Below are positions 33,367-46,319 of a DNA stretch of 64,000 nt, piece after piece. The DNA is from Balanoglossus misakiensis. Lineage: Eukaryota; Hemichordata. The notes under the pieces are model-generated. The model ran no database searches, was not told the DNA's origin, and saw nothing but the letters and a program-made list of their open reading frames with translations. Positions within the stretch are counted from its first letter, which is position 1; each line of letters opens with the position of its first letter. The stretch covers positions 7,564,001 through 7,628,000 of the forward strand of contig CM082597.2 in NCBI GenBank assembly GCA_040954595.2, read 5' to 3'. A program made the position numbers and the translations under genes.

Positions 33367-36300
33367 TCAATCTTGAGAACTGGATGGTCGACTTGAGAAA
33401 CCCTCATCACTGGAACTTGAAGACAATCTCTCCTTCTTAATCTCTCTTATGTCTCCTCGGAAAGTTCTTTTGGGTGATTGTACACCAGAGTTTCTGTCAT
33501 TACTTTCTCTTTTGATCATTTTGCATGAATTTCGCTGTGATACTGTGGGTGGTGTTGCCATATTGCGCTTTCTGTATGTTATTTCTGGGGTTCCACTCCT
33601 TGGTTCAGGACGGTAGATTTTGTACAGTACTTTGGAAACCTGAGAAAAAAAGAGATCAAGTAAATCAACTTTTGTTTTAAAATTAACAATAATGAAAACA
33701 CAATAATACACAACTCTCAAAAAACATTGACGGTATTGCTATGACAACAAAAATTTACACTCAAGTAGTAAATATGAGATTTCTCACATGAAAACAGTGA
33801 TGCCAAATTTGCACATTACACTAATTGTAATATGTGTGGCTTTTATAAGATTTAAAAAATCAGTATAGCTCTGTCACAAATTTTCAACCTGGAACCTAGC
33901 TATAATAGTCTGAGGCAAAAATTCCACACAGAAACTTTCATGCAACATTTCCTCTGTGTTTTTGGTCTAATTTGCTATTGATATTTCTTTATAGTATCAG
34001 CATTCATTTTCTGCTGCATTTCTAGCTGTTTCATTACTATTCATTATTTATTTCAGACTAAGTTGTCTATGTGGGAAACAGAAAAAGAAGTTCCTCAATT
34101 TGTATGTATTCCAGAGAAAGAAATCTTCCGTGTAATTGTTTTCTCCAAAACCTATAGAATGTACTGTCAATTACCCTATCTGTTGAACAGGTTGTAGTAA
34201 CAAGTACAATTTTGTACTGTTCAAGACTACACTTAAAATTAACTTCATTGCCATTGTAAAACAAAAAGTACATACAGTGGTATCCTTGGCAACGGTTACA
34301 GCCGTGTCACAGTGGGAATTCTTCACGCTCATATCGGCTCCATGACGCAGCAATGATCGGACGACAGAAATGAAACCACGTCCACTGGCCACGTGCAGTG
34401 CAGTATTACCAGAGTATGACTGAGCATTGACGTCTGCTCGGTGGTCCAGCAAAATTTCAATCAAATCTATTTGTTCGTTTTCAACTGCATGAAAGAGAGC
34501 GGTGCGACCGCTTTTGCCATCCTGAAAACACAAATGATAGAAACTTAAGGTTAAAATCATTAATATACAAAAGACGACAGTCATACTTAATTAATTATAT
34601 ACATGTGTTGTTTAATGCAGTAAGCACCTCAATATGGACAAAATTGTCTCAAATTTGACATTCAAAATGGCTACCAATCTGTGTATTCACTCTCCAGAGA
34701 TTTTTTAAGAAAATGAGTTGGTGCATATTATATTTTATTCTCCAATTTCCAAAGGACTTCTCACACACTTAATACAGCAAAGATTAGAATGGTTTGGACG
34801 ACTATAATTTACTAGTATCTGGAAACCCAGTTTCAATTAAGAAGTATGTGACCTTAAAGCCCAAAGTTCTCTAATTTACATGACATATAATCTACATGTA
34901 AATGATCACAAATTTGGTCCTGTATTTATATGGGTATTCAGTACCTGCTATGAGCTTTGTGAATATGCAAGAATTGTTGGTCCACAAGTCTTATATAGTG
35001 GTGTCATACAGAGGGATTCTGTGTTTTGCATGTCATGTGTTTGTTTTCGACGAATTTTCATGCCAGTAGTACCGGTAGATCACAGCAGCTTAAGCAGAGG
35101 CCATCAAAATGACAACAGGCAAGCCAGAAAAGTCATTAACCTAGTGTTATTGGCATAGCTGGTTATTGACGATTAATACACTATTGTTTCTTATTTGAAA
35201 GTGCCTATTGCCTTGCTTACATCCTTAAAGGGACAAAGTCTCTCTCTCGCTGGCCTTTTTTCATTAATTATGTTTGATACAAGACGCCGTTTATGTTATT
35301 CTACATGTGGATATATGGTGAATCAACATTCGACCACACACAACTTCCATCTCGTTTGTAGGATATGAGAGCAAAAACTCGCCCAAAATGAATAAATGGT
35401 AAAGAACGATTATTCATTTTGGCGAGTTTTTTCACTCTCCTGTCTATAAGAGGGATGGAAGTTGTGTGTGATTGAATGTTCATTCACTATATATCCACAT
35501 GTAGAATAACAAACGTTGTCTCTTCTCAAATTTAATTAATGGAAAAAAGGGCAGCGAGAGAGAGACTTTGTCCCTTTAATAAATGATACAGACCATCACA
35601 ACCAATGACAGCAACTTACCGGACGATCGATGTCAGCTCCTTTGCAGAGTAGAAATCTGATGACATCAGTATTACGTGTCAGCACTGCTAGATGCAGCGG
35701 TGTAAATCCTGAAGAAATGTGATACTCAAAGTTAAATTTACTTAATAATAAACTTCAACAGAATTGTCAGAAGGATATGCAGATAACGTCCATGGTCGAG
35801 CACCAGGTTTGAAATGGGGCAACCGTGGATTACTGGAAATACAATTTTGTCAACTTACAGCAAGATCTGCGAGTTGACTAAAAATCTGATAAACAACGTA
35901 AGAGGTCAAAGGTCACATCTTACCTTCGTAATTCTTAGTATTGAGGTCGATAGGATGTCGAGAACACATAATGAGGGAATGAAGACACTCCATGTTTGAC
36001 CTTTGACACGCTAGATGAACTGCTGTTTGCCCATTGCGGTCTGTCAGATTGCCATCAGCTCCAACCATCACTAGATGTCTCACCATCTGCCATTGGTTGG
36101 TGATTACAGCCAGATGCAAAGGTGTCTAAAATGAACCAATCAGATGTACTCATCAGTAAGACATTAGTGTTTCAATTACCTGAACATTGCTGGGGTTCCG
36201 TAGCAACCAAAACAAATGATATTAAAGATACCATGTCGATGTGATACAAAGGTATGTTTTGTTTTGATGTACATTCTAACAGCTAAACACTTGCTGGAAC

Positions 36301-39300
36301 ATGCTTGGTGAAATGAGATGTATTTACATTAAGACTTAAAAAATAATAACTGTGTGGTTCCGATAAGCATGCTTTTTGTATATATGGTAGATAGGTAAAT
36401 TATTTTTTGTCATTATTTTTTATTAATCAGAACTATGACTTCAGTTTGTAGATGATATCATGTCATACCAAGTCTTGCATGATTTTGCGTTTTCTTCTAA
36501 GTTGTTTTATCACTGAAATTACATTTTTTAAACTACTCCATTGAAGTTCCCATAAATAACTAAAGTTCGGCGGGTTTAAAATAGGGTAGGTCGGGTTATC
36601 ACAACAAAACTATTTTCTTTTTGGCCTGACCAACATTTTTATATGCTATTATTACTTTGCAAACTGTTATAAAGCAAATGGGTATACTTTGGATATACTT
36701 TTAACTGTGTTCTTTTCAAAATCACAGGAACAAATCAATGTAAAAAGTTTGGGATCTAATTATTTCCAACTTATCGATATTTCAAATTTAAGAGATTCCA
36801 AATAGCCACACGATTCGTTTACCTGCTATACCTTTAAGGTTGTTCTGAGGGATTTTAATTGCTGGGCGATGGTTGTTAAGGAGAATTTTTGTATATCGGG
36901 AAGTGGAGTGAAAGGTTGGTGTATCCAAGATTGAGCATGCACAGTGCATTTGAAATAATTTAGTTCTCAAAAAGAAATATCTGCAGCATAACTTTGTGTT
37001 TCAGTTTGGTTCAAATGCTTCTAATGTATCAAGCATTTTATTGTGAACAAAATGTCAGAAAATTCCTGTGTTTTTGTCGAGAATTTTCTGCCTGTCTTGC
37101 ACTACTTACCTGTCTTAATGTATTGTAAATATCAATATTTTTTCCAGACATCACAATTAACTGGATGAGTTTCTCTACCAAGGGTAGATTTCCCTGAACA
37201 ACAGCAATATGTAGTGGTCTGTAAAAGGAAAAAACAAATAAACTCTCATTTAATAAATCTTATTTGGAAGCTTTCTACTGTGCAATTCCTCACTGACTGA
37301 TAGTATCAGTCCAATTTCTTCCATAAATGTTTAGCAGAAAAAAAATTATTGTCAGCAATGACTGTTTGAGAAATTTTAATGTCTCAAGTTCTTGATGTTG
37401 ATTGACATACTACCGGGGTTTACTGAAAGTTCGCCTACCCGAAAGGGCGCCCACGGGCGGTTATTTGGGGGGGGGGGGTGGGCCGTTATTTAGAATAACT
37501 GTTTCACTTTGGACTTGGTCAGTGGCAAGAAAAGTGTTTCACAACACTGTACCCTTTATTTATCATTGAGTGTCAACTAAAATATAATTCTGCATTTAGC
37601 TAAATGGAAGATACACTTTTCTGTCGATTAACGGCCCTGGGTGGTTAATTAGCTCTAGTCTGGTCCCCTGCCCCAATCCCACCGCTGGCTGAGATAGCGC
37701 AGCCAGCGGTGGGATTGGGGCAGGGGACCAGACTAAATTAGCTCTACATGTACACAATACAATGTAGCCATTTTCTGTATAACAGCCGTGGGTGAACTCT
37801 CAGTAAACCCCAATAATTAAAAAAAGAATGATATAAAAATGATTTTAATAATGATAATAATTTAATTGGAGTTCTGAACCCGGATATATCCCATGATTCA
37901 GTTGAAGTCAGGTCCTTTGGCAAGATTCCAAACCTTTTTGTATTATATACAATCTAAAATGATAGTTTTAACAAAGATGAGTTCATACCATTGCAATATG
38001 GTAATAACTTCGTTGTCCAGATTGATTTAATATTTTAATGCCCCCTGACAAATTATGTGAATATTGCAGCTCTTAATTATTTTTGCCACATCACAGTCGG
38101 CTAAGCAGGAAATCAGGAACAAATAGTCAACAGCGTGTGTTGATTGCCCGGGTTACGGTTGAAAGGTCACCCCAAAGGGAAATTTTAGGGGCTGTCCCTT
38201 GAAACGAACATGACGTCACTGTAAGCGAGAAACTACGAGAGTACCAGAGGCGAATATCACCATCGTCGGGGGTGCGCAGGATTTACAATGTATTTACTCA
38301 CAGAGTAAAACGACGGTAAAGGGAGTTTCCCTGCCCAGACTGTGCGAGTCTTGCCCGTACGGGGGTTCCCCCCGATCCCTCGAATGGCTACGAATGGCTT
38401 CCTGTGGGCTGTTTGTACATGTACGCTATACCGGATTGGGAAGCAATGCCGATTCAGTGCTATCATTGAGCAATTGAGCACTGGGCAAACATTTTACGTA
38501 ACGGTACGTTTAATCACACAAATCAGAATACAGACAGCTACACACAAATCTACTTACGTATCGCCATCTTCATCTTGTAAGGTTGCTAAGTGACACTCAG
38601 TTGCTGTGAAAAGACTGGATCTGGGATCAACCATACCTTGTACTGGTGTAATCGGTGTAGTGCCATATAGACCTGAAAGATTGAAGAAAAAACATTTCTA
38701 AAAATCATACTACCAACATTAAGAAGCGTTCAACGGTGATTAAAATTGCAAAGTGGTCGTAATAAACTTACTTTCGCTTCGCATTGACCTTGGCATGACC
38801 TTTCTCAAAGTTCCTACTGAACGACAGAATTGAAGGCCACGTTTAACAACAGAATATTTCGTGGATAATTTTTGTCGTCGAGATTATGTATTTGCATTTT
38901 AGAATACGAGGAAGCTAAAACTGATAAGCTGACGATTTTGAATGAACGAATGAATCAATATATACGTCATAGACGCGCGCTGCGTCGTTAGGTAACATGG
39001 CTACAAAATAGGGACTTCCCCTTTTAAGCGTTCTACAATCGGATTGACGCACGTGCGTGATAATTACATCTACAATACCGCTACAGTGATACAAGATGTT
39101 GATAGGACCTCAGCCACAGACCTGTTCCTGATAAAAACCGGAGAGCTGAAAGCTTATTCTACAACTCCTGCAACTTGGCACAAGGTTCCCCGTTGCAATG
39201 TATCCTATGCATAGACTTACTATCAGTATGACGTCATTATTGCGTGTTCTTCAGCACCGTACCATAAAATGGCAGATTAATAACAACTCCTTGTACACCA

Positions 39301-42300
39301 GCCTTGAACCAGTCAGTCACGCGGCCTATAATTTCATTACATGCACTACACTCGGGAGTTTCCCTTCGAATCTCATCCACAAAACCTTCAGCTCTACAAG
39401 CGTGCTCACGCTGATTAATATTCATGAATCTTTAACTTCCGTGCCATTTTCAGTTTTAGTTCGTAGAAAAAGACGATAATGTTATATGCTAATTCTTAGG
39501 CGTGGACAAATCCAGTTGGTCGGGCAGGTACACACGACTACAGCTGCGTGGCCGAGAACCTTGTATCATTGTTTACACTCTTACAAACGGGACTTCCCCG
39601 CTTTAGTCCCTATAGCTTTTGATAGTGTATGTTCCGCCTTTAAATGAATGGGGACAGGCGCATGCGCCGCTTAACCACAAAAAATATGAATTGACGCGTC
39701 AAGCACATATTCAGAGGTTTACAATACTTCTTCATCAGAAATAAGTAAATAAATAAATAGTCAAAATAATGTATGTGAGAGCGGTAGGCATAGTACAAAA
39801 CTATTGGTCGGATTTCTCTCTGAACTGACATTACAACCCAAAATGTAGCAATCCTCAGAAGCTTTTCGTCGATTGGGAAATATATAACCACAAGCATGTT
39901 ACAGAAATTCGACATGGCGGGGTCACGGTCACTCCACAAACAGGCCAATAGCAACCGCATTGTTTACTCCGTAAAGTACTAACAGAAGAGAACGTCAATG
40001 ATTACAAGCACGTTGCAGCAACCCCAGACACATACCTGCTCGAGTGGGAACAAAACCCAAAGCCTGTCGCGTGACGTGTTCAACTTTTTAGTGTCCCACA
40101 AAAATTAATGACTTGCGACGGACTTAAAGTCGTCTACCAAACACACGGGAAGGAATCAATAAACAAATATAATTACGCAATATTGTTAAAGTAGCAACTT
40201 CTTCATTCCATTTATTTAAGTTCAGATTAAATAGATAATATATCCTGTGATCCCCGCGCAGCGAGTGTGCCATGCACACTGCCAATACATCACCTGTCCA
40301 TCTCTATTATTGATGAGGCAATCGAATCAAGAAGAATTTAGGGAAAGACACGCAAGAAATTTTAGTGTGAGTTTCAAACTGTACATTGACATAAATAACT
40401 GATTAGCGTTAAAAAAAAACTTTGCACTATAGAAAACACAGAGTCCGGGTCTGGACCCGTGGTCGCTTGTCCGGCATGTACTATACAGACTTGAAAAAAA
40501 ACATGAACAAATACTAAAAGTCCTTCCAGATTGAATAGGGTGGTTGAATCTCTTGGGATCTGTCGTTTTTTATATAGAGAAAGAATGCAAACTTCATGGC
40601 GCTATGTGTATGCCTCTGTGCTGGAGCGTAACCGTGTGATTTGATTTGTGGTGTTTTTGTTTATGTCGCAACTTGGTTGCTGGAAGCACTTCTATAGTTT
40701 GGTTTGATTTAGTTTGGTTTGGTTTGGTTTTAGATTGATAATGTTCAAAAATCATCCGCTCTCTTCATTTGATCCTTTTTTATATTGACAATATCATTTC
40801 TTTAACTTCTTGTAGGAAGCTCTCGAAGACAACCTGTTACTAAGTTGACAAATATCGTGCATTGGATGTATATACCGCTTTAAAAAAAAATTTCAAATTC
40901 TCTTTTTTATCGTGATTTTCTATTTCATAAGTGTTTACTCCGACGACGACGAAGATTTCCAGCCAATCAAGAGTACGAATTTATCGTGACGACTGTGTAT
41001 ATACTAATTATGTGTCTTGTTGTTGTATACATTTTAGCTTAACACAACATGTCGCAGAAAGTAAGCACGCGTCGCATTTTTGAAAAAAAAAAAACATATT
41101 CCTGGAATAAAACAACGAGTTTCTACGAAACTTTGTTTGTATTAGCGCGCCGTTCTCTTTATGATACCATATTTTCTACACCTGGATAACCTCTGACCTC
41201 GATCAACACCATTTTGTAAAAGCTCAGAATCCGCGTTTCGTGTGAATGTCGCAGATGCGTCATTATCGCTTTTGTCTCTCACTACAGTCGACAAACTTAA
41301 GGAAGCTATGGTTTCTTTATTCCCTCGGTTGTTTCCATGGTAATATCAGTAGCCCCATAAACAGAGACGTTTAACTGTTTTTCTTAGTTTGTTCCTCTAT
41401 CAGCAGAAGCCTTGACCTTTCTGAGAATATGCGATTTCATTGTCCTTTTGTTACGGTATTAACGCTAATCAGAAAATATTTCAAAATTATATTTAAATTA
41501 CTTTACAAAGTATTTTGTTGCTTTTCCCGCGCACTAAATTCGTTTGAAGGAACGAAATGAAGGGCGCCCAATAATATGATTTTGTGACTGCCACGTACAT
41601 CATTTTGAACATCTCCAACTCGGACTCCACATAGCAACAAACACTGTCTTTTCACGATGTGACTGACTACACCCATTTTCATATTAATCTGAAGAATTCT
41701 TGTCCTGATGTTAGAATCTATTTCCTTCTTCCTTTTATGTAGTGTTTGTGTTTTCACTCCTCCAGTTATGATCGTACAAGAGTCACTGTAACCTGCGAGA
41801 AGGACGGCAGCGATCATTGCATATTACAAGTCGCCGACATCGACTCCAAACACTAACATCATATTTTTGAATGTCCTAGATATCATACCTGCACACACGA
41901 CACCCGATTTTTTAATGTATATTTTAATGCTGTTAAGACAGAATTAAGATACAAAAACTGTATAATCTTGTTTTAGGTATTAGTGAATTGAACAAAAATA
42001 ATATCATTGGTACTCGTGTCTCAGAATATAGTATGAATTGGGAAGGAAAATATCAACTATGAGAAAACCGTGAACAAGATATTTCTGGTAATAACACTAT
42101 AGACTCAGTCTTCTGTCATTTTTTCTGTGCCAGACGGTGCCGTCTTATGAGTTCTTTGGTTTAATAGACTAAAACATCCATGATAGAAACATCATCCACT
42201 CGCACGGGTCGTTCGTTCGACCAGAGTCTCCCTATTTTTCGGAGAGCAAAACCTTGGCGACCAAAGATGTGATATAAACACAATTCCAGCTTATTTATGT

Positions 42301-44262
42301 GCAATACGCCGATCCGAATGTGATACTAATCGGACTCTTGTATTTTTTTTCTCTCTCGCTGATAAACCCCAGCAGACGCTCATAGAAATCTGTGACCTGA
42401 TCTTGGGAACATTGCAGTCTGGGAGAACTCAATACGGCTTTGACATTTCCTCATTCTAAAATTTCTAAGTACTTTATCTAAATGTCAACGATTTTGTACA
42501 GTGATATGTTTTATACGTGCGGTTGAAACAATGGTGTCGCACTTTGACTAGGCGGAAACTAACAACGGTGCTTTCCAACACCTACAATCTATATAGAAGA
42601 TCTTTCCTCGTGATATCAACTGTCTCACGACTAAGACAATATCAATGGAAATATGGCGCTTTAAGAATGCTTTCCGTCGAACAAACACGATTCAAATCAT
42701 CAAAGAATATTCTATCACTTTTATTTGTCTCGTGTAGAGCACATTTGTGTAGCTAACCTTTGTGCATAGAAATACCTGGTCTATAACACAGTACCCGCGG
42801 GTACAATAAACGCGGTCTTTGACTAACAAAGATATCGCGGAATCGGAGATTGTTGAAATGGTCAGGAGTTCTCTTCTCGAGTCACGATGTTAGTGAATAT
42901 AATAAGGCGGATGTCGTGAACTGGGAACAACAATGAGCTAGCTAACACAATCTCGTCACGATCTATCACCAGTTATACACCAGGGAAAACCCAATTTTTC
43001 TTTCTTGTTCGTGCGAAGTTTCTTCAAATCACTCGATCGATTAGTCGCATCACCCACTCTCACTCTAAAATGCCACACATCAACATTTCGCGTCCATCGA
43101 GATTTGGAGCGCGGCCAATTCAACTTAGTGGGTTTGTCCCAAATTGACCGATATATTACATCTCACCCCGCGCCCGGCGGCCAAAGCACAGAAGCGATTT
43201 TTAGTTTCCGCGTTTCAAACTCTACAAGGTCAGCACTGGACAAAAAGTTCGGTGTATAGGGGACTTTCCACATCACTGACTATTGAACGCGGAAACAGAA
43301 AATGTTGACAGCACAACACGTACATGACACCAAAATGGCACCAGAATCGTTCTGAAACTAAAATCGAACCGAAATAGGAGCATGTGATTTGGGCGTTTTT
43401 TTTTAAGTTTGACCAAGTACATAACAGGCGTTTGGGAAATTTCGGGTTACTTGTATCACAGGCTAGAAAGTAACCAATACTAGATAAGCGACTCCATACA
43501 CAAGACATCGCTGCAAGAAGTGTTTTTATCAGTTCAAGATTTATCCAACATTCTTCATAATGATTACTTTGCTATCAGCTAATGCAATAGCTTTTGTTTC
43601 TATGTGTCAACTGAGAGACTCGCGATGCCCATGTTTCATGTGCTTTTACTGTACTAAACTAATAAATGCGTTGCTACAGTCCTAATTAAAAGGAATAGGT
43701 AAAACACTGAACTTGGTATGGTACGTTGCCACAAATCCACACATTGACCACACCACACTACATGACATACACCTAACAGGCGTCTGTTGACTTCAATTTG
43801 GAAACCACTCCCTTCATATCACTTACCCTGTCTGTCCATAGGATGCGGAGAACTTCTTCTTTGTCGTTTACTGTCACAATTGTTCTGTTCAAAATCGCCG
43901 CAGTTTGGAATTGAGCAGAGTGGTCTCTTGAGGGCTTCTTGTAGTCGCTTGTCTGCAGATATCGCTGATGGACTTGGAAGGATTTGAGATTGTATGTTGG
44001 CATTTGTGGTCAGTGGCATGGAGCTTTGGATGACAGTCACTGCAGTGGTGCGATAGGACATCTTATAAGGTGGTAGCTGTTGATACGTTGCTGGCATGGA
44101 CGCACATTTCACTGGAGGTGGAGGCGGGCACTCGGGACATGTACAGGTGTACGGCACAGACATGGTAGCTGCTTGCATAGTTTGCCCTTTGGCGCTAGGT
44201 ACGAAGAAATCTCCAGTCGAAGCCAAGCTGGGGCTGCCAGAATTAGCGTCAGATAAAACCAT
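33367..44262 (-). CDS. BCL3: BCL3-type nuclear IkappaB (seven ankyrin repeats)
   Basis: Seven exons on the minus strand: 44262-43827, 38672-38558, 37218-37110, 36125-35924, 35708-35620, 34521-34276, 33639-33367. They join in frame to 489 residues ending TGA (33367-33369). ATG 44260-44262 is the first Met after an upstream in-frame stop; the longer frame begins at GTG. The N-terminal 145 residues are Pro/Ser-rich with CPECPPPPP and a basic SKRQRR (131-136), a probable nuclear signal. Seven ankyrin repeats follow ([85 protein letters not shown]). These match vertebrate BCL3 closely, including the NLRQ and SGRG signatures. The C-tail is Ser-rich. BCL3 binds p50/p52 homodimers on DNA and modulates NF-kappaB targets. 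IkappaB-zeta and IkappaBNS are the alternatives, but the repeat spacing fits BCL3 best. Confidence 0.94.
35225..35579. mobile_element. TTAA fold-back element, family A copy 8
   Basis: TTAAAGGGACAAAGTC start, CTTTGTCCCTTTAA end, complete internal fold. It ends 41 bases before the donor end of BCL3 exon 5, within that intron. Confidence 0.8.
37647..37745. mobile_element. 79-bp near-perfect palindromic element with 10-bp target duplication
   Basis: AATTAGCTCT is duplicated at 37647-37656 and 37736-37745. Arms 37656-37691 and 37700-37735 are exactly complementary over 36 bases around an 8-base loop (AGATAGCG). GC-rich in an AT-rich BCL3 intron 2. Confidence 0.78.
38361..38370 (+). promoter_or_regulatory. 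BCL3: kappaB-like GGGGGTTCCC in BCL3 intron 2
   Basis: Fits GGGRNNYYCC but lies in a C/G run, so it is the weakest member of the group. It is 190 bases past the exon 2 donor. Confidence 0.35.
39011..39020 (+). promoter_or_regulatory. BCL3: Consensus kappaB site GGGACTTCCC in BCL3 intron 1
   Basis: Exact GGGRNNYYCC match about 340 bases upstream of exon 2 in transcript order. A second copy with the same ten bases lies at 39589. Confidence 0.5.
39589..39598 (+). promoter_or_regulatory. BCL3: Second GGGACTTCCC kappaB site in BCL3 intron 1
   Basis: Exact match, sharing the longer context CGGGACTTCCCC. Together with the site at 39011 it could mark an internal promoter or intronic enhancer. Confidence 0.5.
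39621..43800. other. BCL3: Bulk of BCL3 intron 1
   Basis: No transposon of the families above was recognised, in contrast to the rest of the window. It contains the kappaB site at 43260 and a short ATG-containing segment flanked by tttag and gtaagc at 41038-41060 (M-S-Q-K). No other genes are supported. Confidence 0.5.
43260..43269 (+). promoter_or_regulatory. BCL3: Consensus kappaB site GGGACTTTCC in BCL3 intron 1
   Basis: This is an exact GGGRNNYYCC match, identical to the classical Ig-kappa enhancer site, 560 bases inside intron 1 from exon 1. Confidence 0.5.
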
Positions 44263-44484
44263 CACACAGATGCACAGTGATCTCTCAGCCACTTCAAAGT
44301 AGTTCCGCCCCGATAAAAAATTGTAAACGACTTTTCACACGTTCGTTATGAAACCTTATTATTTGTCAAATGAGTTAAAACAAGCGAGCAAAGTGTAGGC
44401 TTCTATATACCACGCGTGTAATTTACATGACAATAGAATCGTTTCTACAAGCCAATCGGTTCAGATCACGTGTTGGTCAACTGA

Positions 44485-44560
44485 CCCTTGAGGGGAATCC
44501 CCACAACTATATCTGTGTAGATTGGCGCAACAGCGGCGATTGGCGGGGAATCTCTGGGTT
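44485..44560 (-). promoter_or_regulatory. BCL3: NF-kappaB sites upstream of BCL3
   Basis: GGGGAATCCCC at 44492-44502, about 230 bases upstream of the ATG, is the reverse complement of the p50/p52-type palindrome GGGGATTCCCC. GGGGAATCTC at 44545-44554 is one base off consensus. Inverted CCAAT boxes (ATTGG) at 44521 and 44539 lie alongside. The placement suggests feedback by NF-kappaB, but this is not proven. Confidence 0.6.
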
Positions 44561-45170
44561 TGCAGAAATGTTTACACAGTTACCAATAGACCCACAGAAG
44601 TAACTTGCAACGTCCCATGGATACATGATCTGGAACAGGTGACTATGTCGTCATATATGACTAATGTGTCATGTACCTGTTCAAATCCTGACAATTGTTC
44701 AAACCAAGAAGGACCCCTTTGGGCATAGGGTTTTGATCAAAGTCCTGTTTATAGCAACAAGGGTCCTCTCCGGGTCTACACTTAGGACTGCATAGACTTT
44801 CAACTATTCTATTTGACCTTGTGTCTGTGACGTAAGGGATCTATTCAGAAACACGAAACTGCAATTACGGGTGAACGCATTTAACACAATTTTGAAGGAC
44901 GTACGTGTTGGGCGTGCAATTATATACCCTATATGGAACTATGGTGTCGCATGACTCTACAAATGATGACGCATTTATCTCAGGAGATTGTTTGCGGGCG
45001 TTGACCTTGATTCAAGGGTCAATGTTTGTCTATAATTGACGTTTATAAAGCACCCCCGAGTCATGATATGCGACGCATGTTTTTGTGTTTTTTTTTTCAA
45101 TGAGGGAAGACGAATAGAAAGGAAGTATGCATATTATACATCACGCATGTACGATATTGGTTACAGTGCG

Positions 45171-45215
45171 ATGATGATGATGATGATGATGATGATGATC
45201 ATGATGATGATGAAC
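45171..45215 (+). repeat. (GAT)n microsatellite
   Basis: About 14 GAT units with one CAT interruption. Confidence 0.95.
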
Positions 45216-45576
45216 GTGATATTTCGAATTTTTATTGGCAAACACACTGAAGAGGAATTTTTGAAAGGAGGAATGAAAAGATACAAAGAGTCACATTTTC
45301 TGGAAAACTAGTGTGGGCGCGGGTCGTGTCGGAGTGGTGATGTATGCTAAAAGTCAAAGCGACAACACAGAAGCAATACTATAGAAAACAATGTCAACAA
45401 AACTGTTCTGCCAGGTGCCCTGAAAAGATGAAAATCTGCCTTTGGAGAAATTATTTTATAAGGTTCAACATCAAATAAAATATTCTTACTAATATGACTA
45501 GTTAGAGTTCTTGTCAGATCCAAAAAGCTAGCAAGTTAAAAAAATCACTTCGCTGCTCTAGCGGTTGCTATCCCGT

Positions 45577-45696
45577 CAATCTGATTAAAATCAGATGTAG
45601 GGAACGGCGACGTGGATTTTTATGCTGTCGCCTCACACTTTAGGCGACAGCATAAAAAAAAACACGTCGCCGTTCCCTTCATCTTATTTTAATCAG
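45577..45696. mobile_element. Family E element, short copy
   Basis: CAATCTGATTAAAATCAGAT start, GGAACGGCGAC inverted as GTCGCCGTTCC, short central loop. The right end lacks the last four bases. Flanks TATCCCGT and TGTCCCGT look like an eroded target duplication. Confidence 0.72.
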
Positions 45697-46072
45697 TGTC
45701 CCGTTTGTCGCTGAAGATAGATCTGTATAGGAAAACCACCAGTAATACACAGGAATTTTAACAATTCCACAAAATTTGCCCCACCTTCCAACTAAACATT
45801 GACAGTCTAGGCGGATTTCATAATTTTCATCCCTCTTTACCCTTATTCATACACTTTACATGAGTTATTATAGAAATAATGGACGACGCCCTGACCATTA
45901 ACGTTTGTTTATGGGCGAGGGCGAGAGGAAAGCCAAAAATTCATGGGCGATGATGTCATTGTCAGTGTTCAATCTTGCTTGCACTGACTGTGCAATACTG
46001 AAACAACGCGGCTCCCAGGAATAGAATACCTTCCACTAATTGGTGGCCCGTTGCAGGTAAGCTCGATTTTTC

Positions 46073-46315
46073 TCAAGGGAAAAGGCACCCTGACAAACTT
46101 CTGTGTTGATCCGCTGTTGCGCCGTTTACGTAGTGTTTTATGGACTCCTCATTCCGGTGGCCGGTAACTTTCATGATGAGGTGTGTGCTTATATTTTTGC
46201 CCGCTAGAATAGTGGCAGCGGTTGCCCGTAAACAGTGGTTTGTGTAAACCGTCGACAAATTAGCAGCTTTACTTATATCTTTCATCATTTTCTCCCAATT
46301 TATTTTGATCCCAAA
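46073..46315 (-). pseudogene. Tyrosine recombinase C-terminal fragment (Crypton/integrase-like)
   Basis: The minus strand reads ISKAANLSTVYTNHCLRATA...TGHRNEESIKHYV. HCLR supplies the HxxR box, GHR the histidine, and HYV the tyrosine nucleophile position. This is the catalytic end of Crypton-like or DUF3504-type recombinases. Only about 75 residues are present, the upstream frame is broken near 46290, and no partner exons are visible. Probably a transposon remnant. Confidence 0.65.
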
Positions 46316-46319
46316 GACG

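Larger units (their letters stand above)
44600..46072. other. Region upstream of BCL3
   Basis: No supported genes. It holds a (GAT)n run at 45171-45215 and a family E element at 45577-45696. Confidence 0.5.

Noticed and set aside
41038-41060. Small exon M-S-Q-K in BCL3 intron 1
   Set aside because: Four codons between splice-like sites are easily found by chance, and no partner exon is visible.
43819-44292. BCL3 start at 44292
   Set aside because: The codon there is GTG. The first ATG after the upstream stop is at 44260-44262.
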